Made by a program: the position numbers and the translations under genes. Shown piece after piece: positions 6,784 to 6,973 of a stretch of DNA of 6,973 nucleotides. Origin of the DNA: an uncultured Gemella sp. (GTDB taxonomy: Bacteria; Bacillota; Bacilli; Staphylococcales; Gemellaceae); NCBI GenBank assembly GCA_945869755.1, contig CAMBPW010000049.1:1-6973 (forward strand). Direction: 5' to 3'. Position 1 is the first letter of the stretch. Each line of letters starts with the position of its first letter. The notes beneath the pieces were generated by a model, which ran no database searches, had not been told where the DNA came from, and saw only the letters and a program-made list of their open reading frames with translations.

Positions 6784-6973
6784 CTAATTTTCAACTATTA
6801 TATCAGAAAATAATTCTTCAATTTTTGACTGTTTTTCTTCGATAATTTGAACTTCAATTTCTTCTTTTTCTTCTTCTAAATTATTTAATAAAAATTCATA
6901 TTGATTATTTTGAAGTAAATATATTTTATAATCTACTCCTATTAGTTTACTAAATAATTTTTCTACATATCCT
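6784..6973 (-). CDS. dnaX: DNA polymerase III subunit tau/gamma, C-terminal tail (partial)
   Basis: The last 62 residues and a TAG stop are present; the gene enters from the right edge. The fragment reads from GYVEKLFSKLIGV through a hydrophobic patch to an acidic, glutamate-rich coiled segment (residues 33-53 of the fragment) and ends IEELFSDIIVEN. DnaX is the clamp-loader ATPase subunit, and this tail would belong to the polymerase-binding domain of tau. The identification rests partly on position (immediately upstream of ybaB-recR, the conserved Firmicutes order) and partly on the typical eLFgd-type acidic ending. No catalytic motif falls inside the window, so the protein call is contextual but strong. 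Confidence 0.82.
   Translation of the reverse strand, partial: GYVEKLFSKLIGVDYKIYLLQNNQYEFLLNNLEEEKEEIEVQIIEEKQSKIEELFSDIIVEN

Noticed and set aside
6784..6973. Programmed frameshift site of dnaX (tau/gamma)
   Set aside because: Only the extreme C-terminal tail is in the window, so no slippery site can be judged.

Overview
The window is a stretch of chromosome from a very AT-rich Gram-positive bacterium of the class Bacilli, and every gene lies on the minus strand. The lineage rests on four things: an alanine T-box leader, strong AGGAGG-type ribosome sites, consensus TTGACA-17-TATAAT promoters, and the dnaX-ybaB-recR order typical of Firmicutes. The gene set and composition remind me of Gemella or a close relative. 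That genus call is an impression, not a demonstrated assignment.

In the direction of transcription (high to low coordinate) the layout is as follows. The C-terminal tail of DnaX (DNA polymerase III tau/gamma) enters from the right edge. A consensus promoter then precedes ybaB, recR, a transketolase gene (tkt) and a small S1-domain protein of the CvfD/GSP13 (YugI) type. These four genes are packed with gaps of 1, 33 and 2 nt and probably form one transcript. Directly after the cvfD-like stop codon comes a second consensus promoter, then a leader of about 260 nt that is a complete alanine-specific T-box riboswitch. It controls alaS (alanyl-tRNA synthetase, full length, 873 aa). alaS ends at an A/T-only hairpin that probably acts as terminator. 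Beyond it a third promoter is bracketed by two identical palindromic operators of LacI-family type, and it drives a PTS sugar-transporter gene whose first 79 codons (EIIB domain) run off the left edge.

The window therefore joins housekeeping blocks: replication and recombination repair (dnaX, ybaB, recR), pentose phosphate metabolism (tkt), a stress/translation-associated RNA-binding protein, tRNA charging under amino-acid control, and a sugar-regulated transporter. I found no mobile element, CRISPR array, RNA gene other than the leader, or pseudogene, and no sign of an undescribed multi-gene system. The points most worth a second look are regulatory: the twin operator at the PTS promoter, the T-box next to an upstream gene with no terminator of its own, and the apparently leaderless-style coupling of the cvfD-like gene to tkt.
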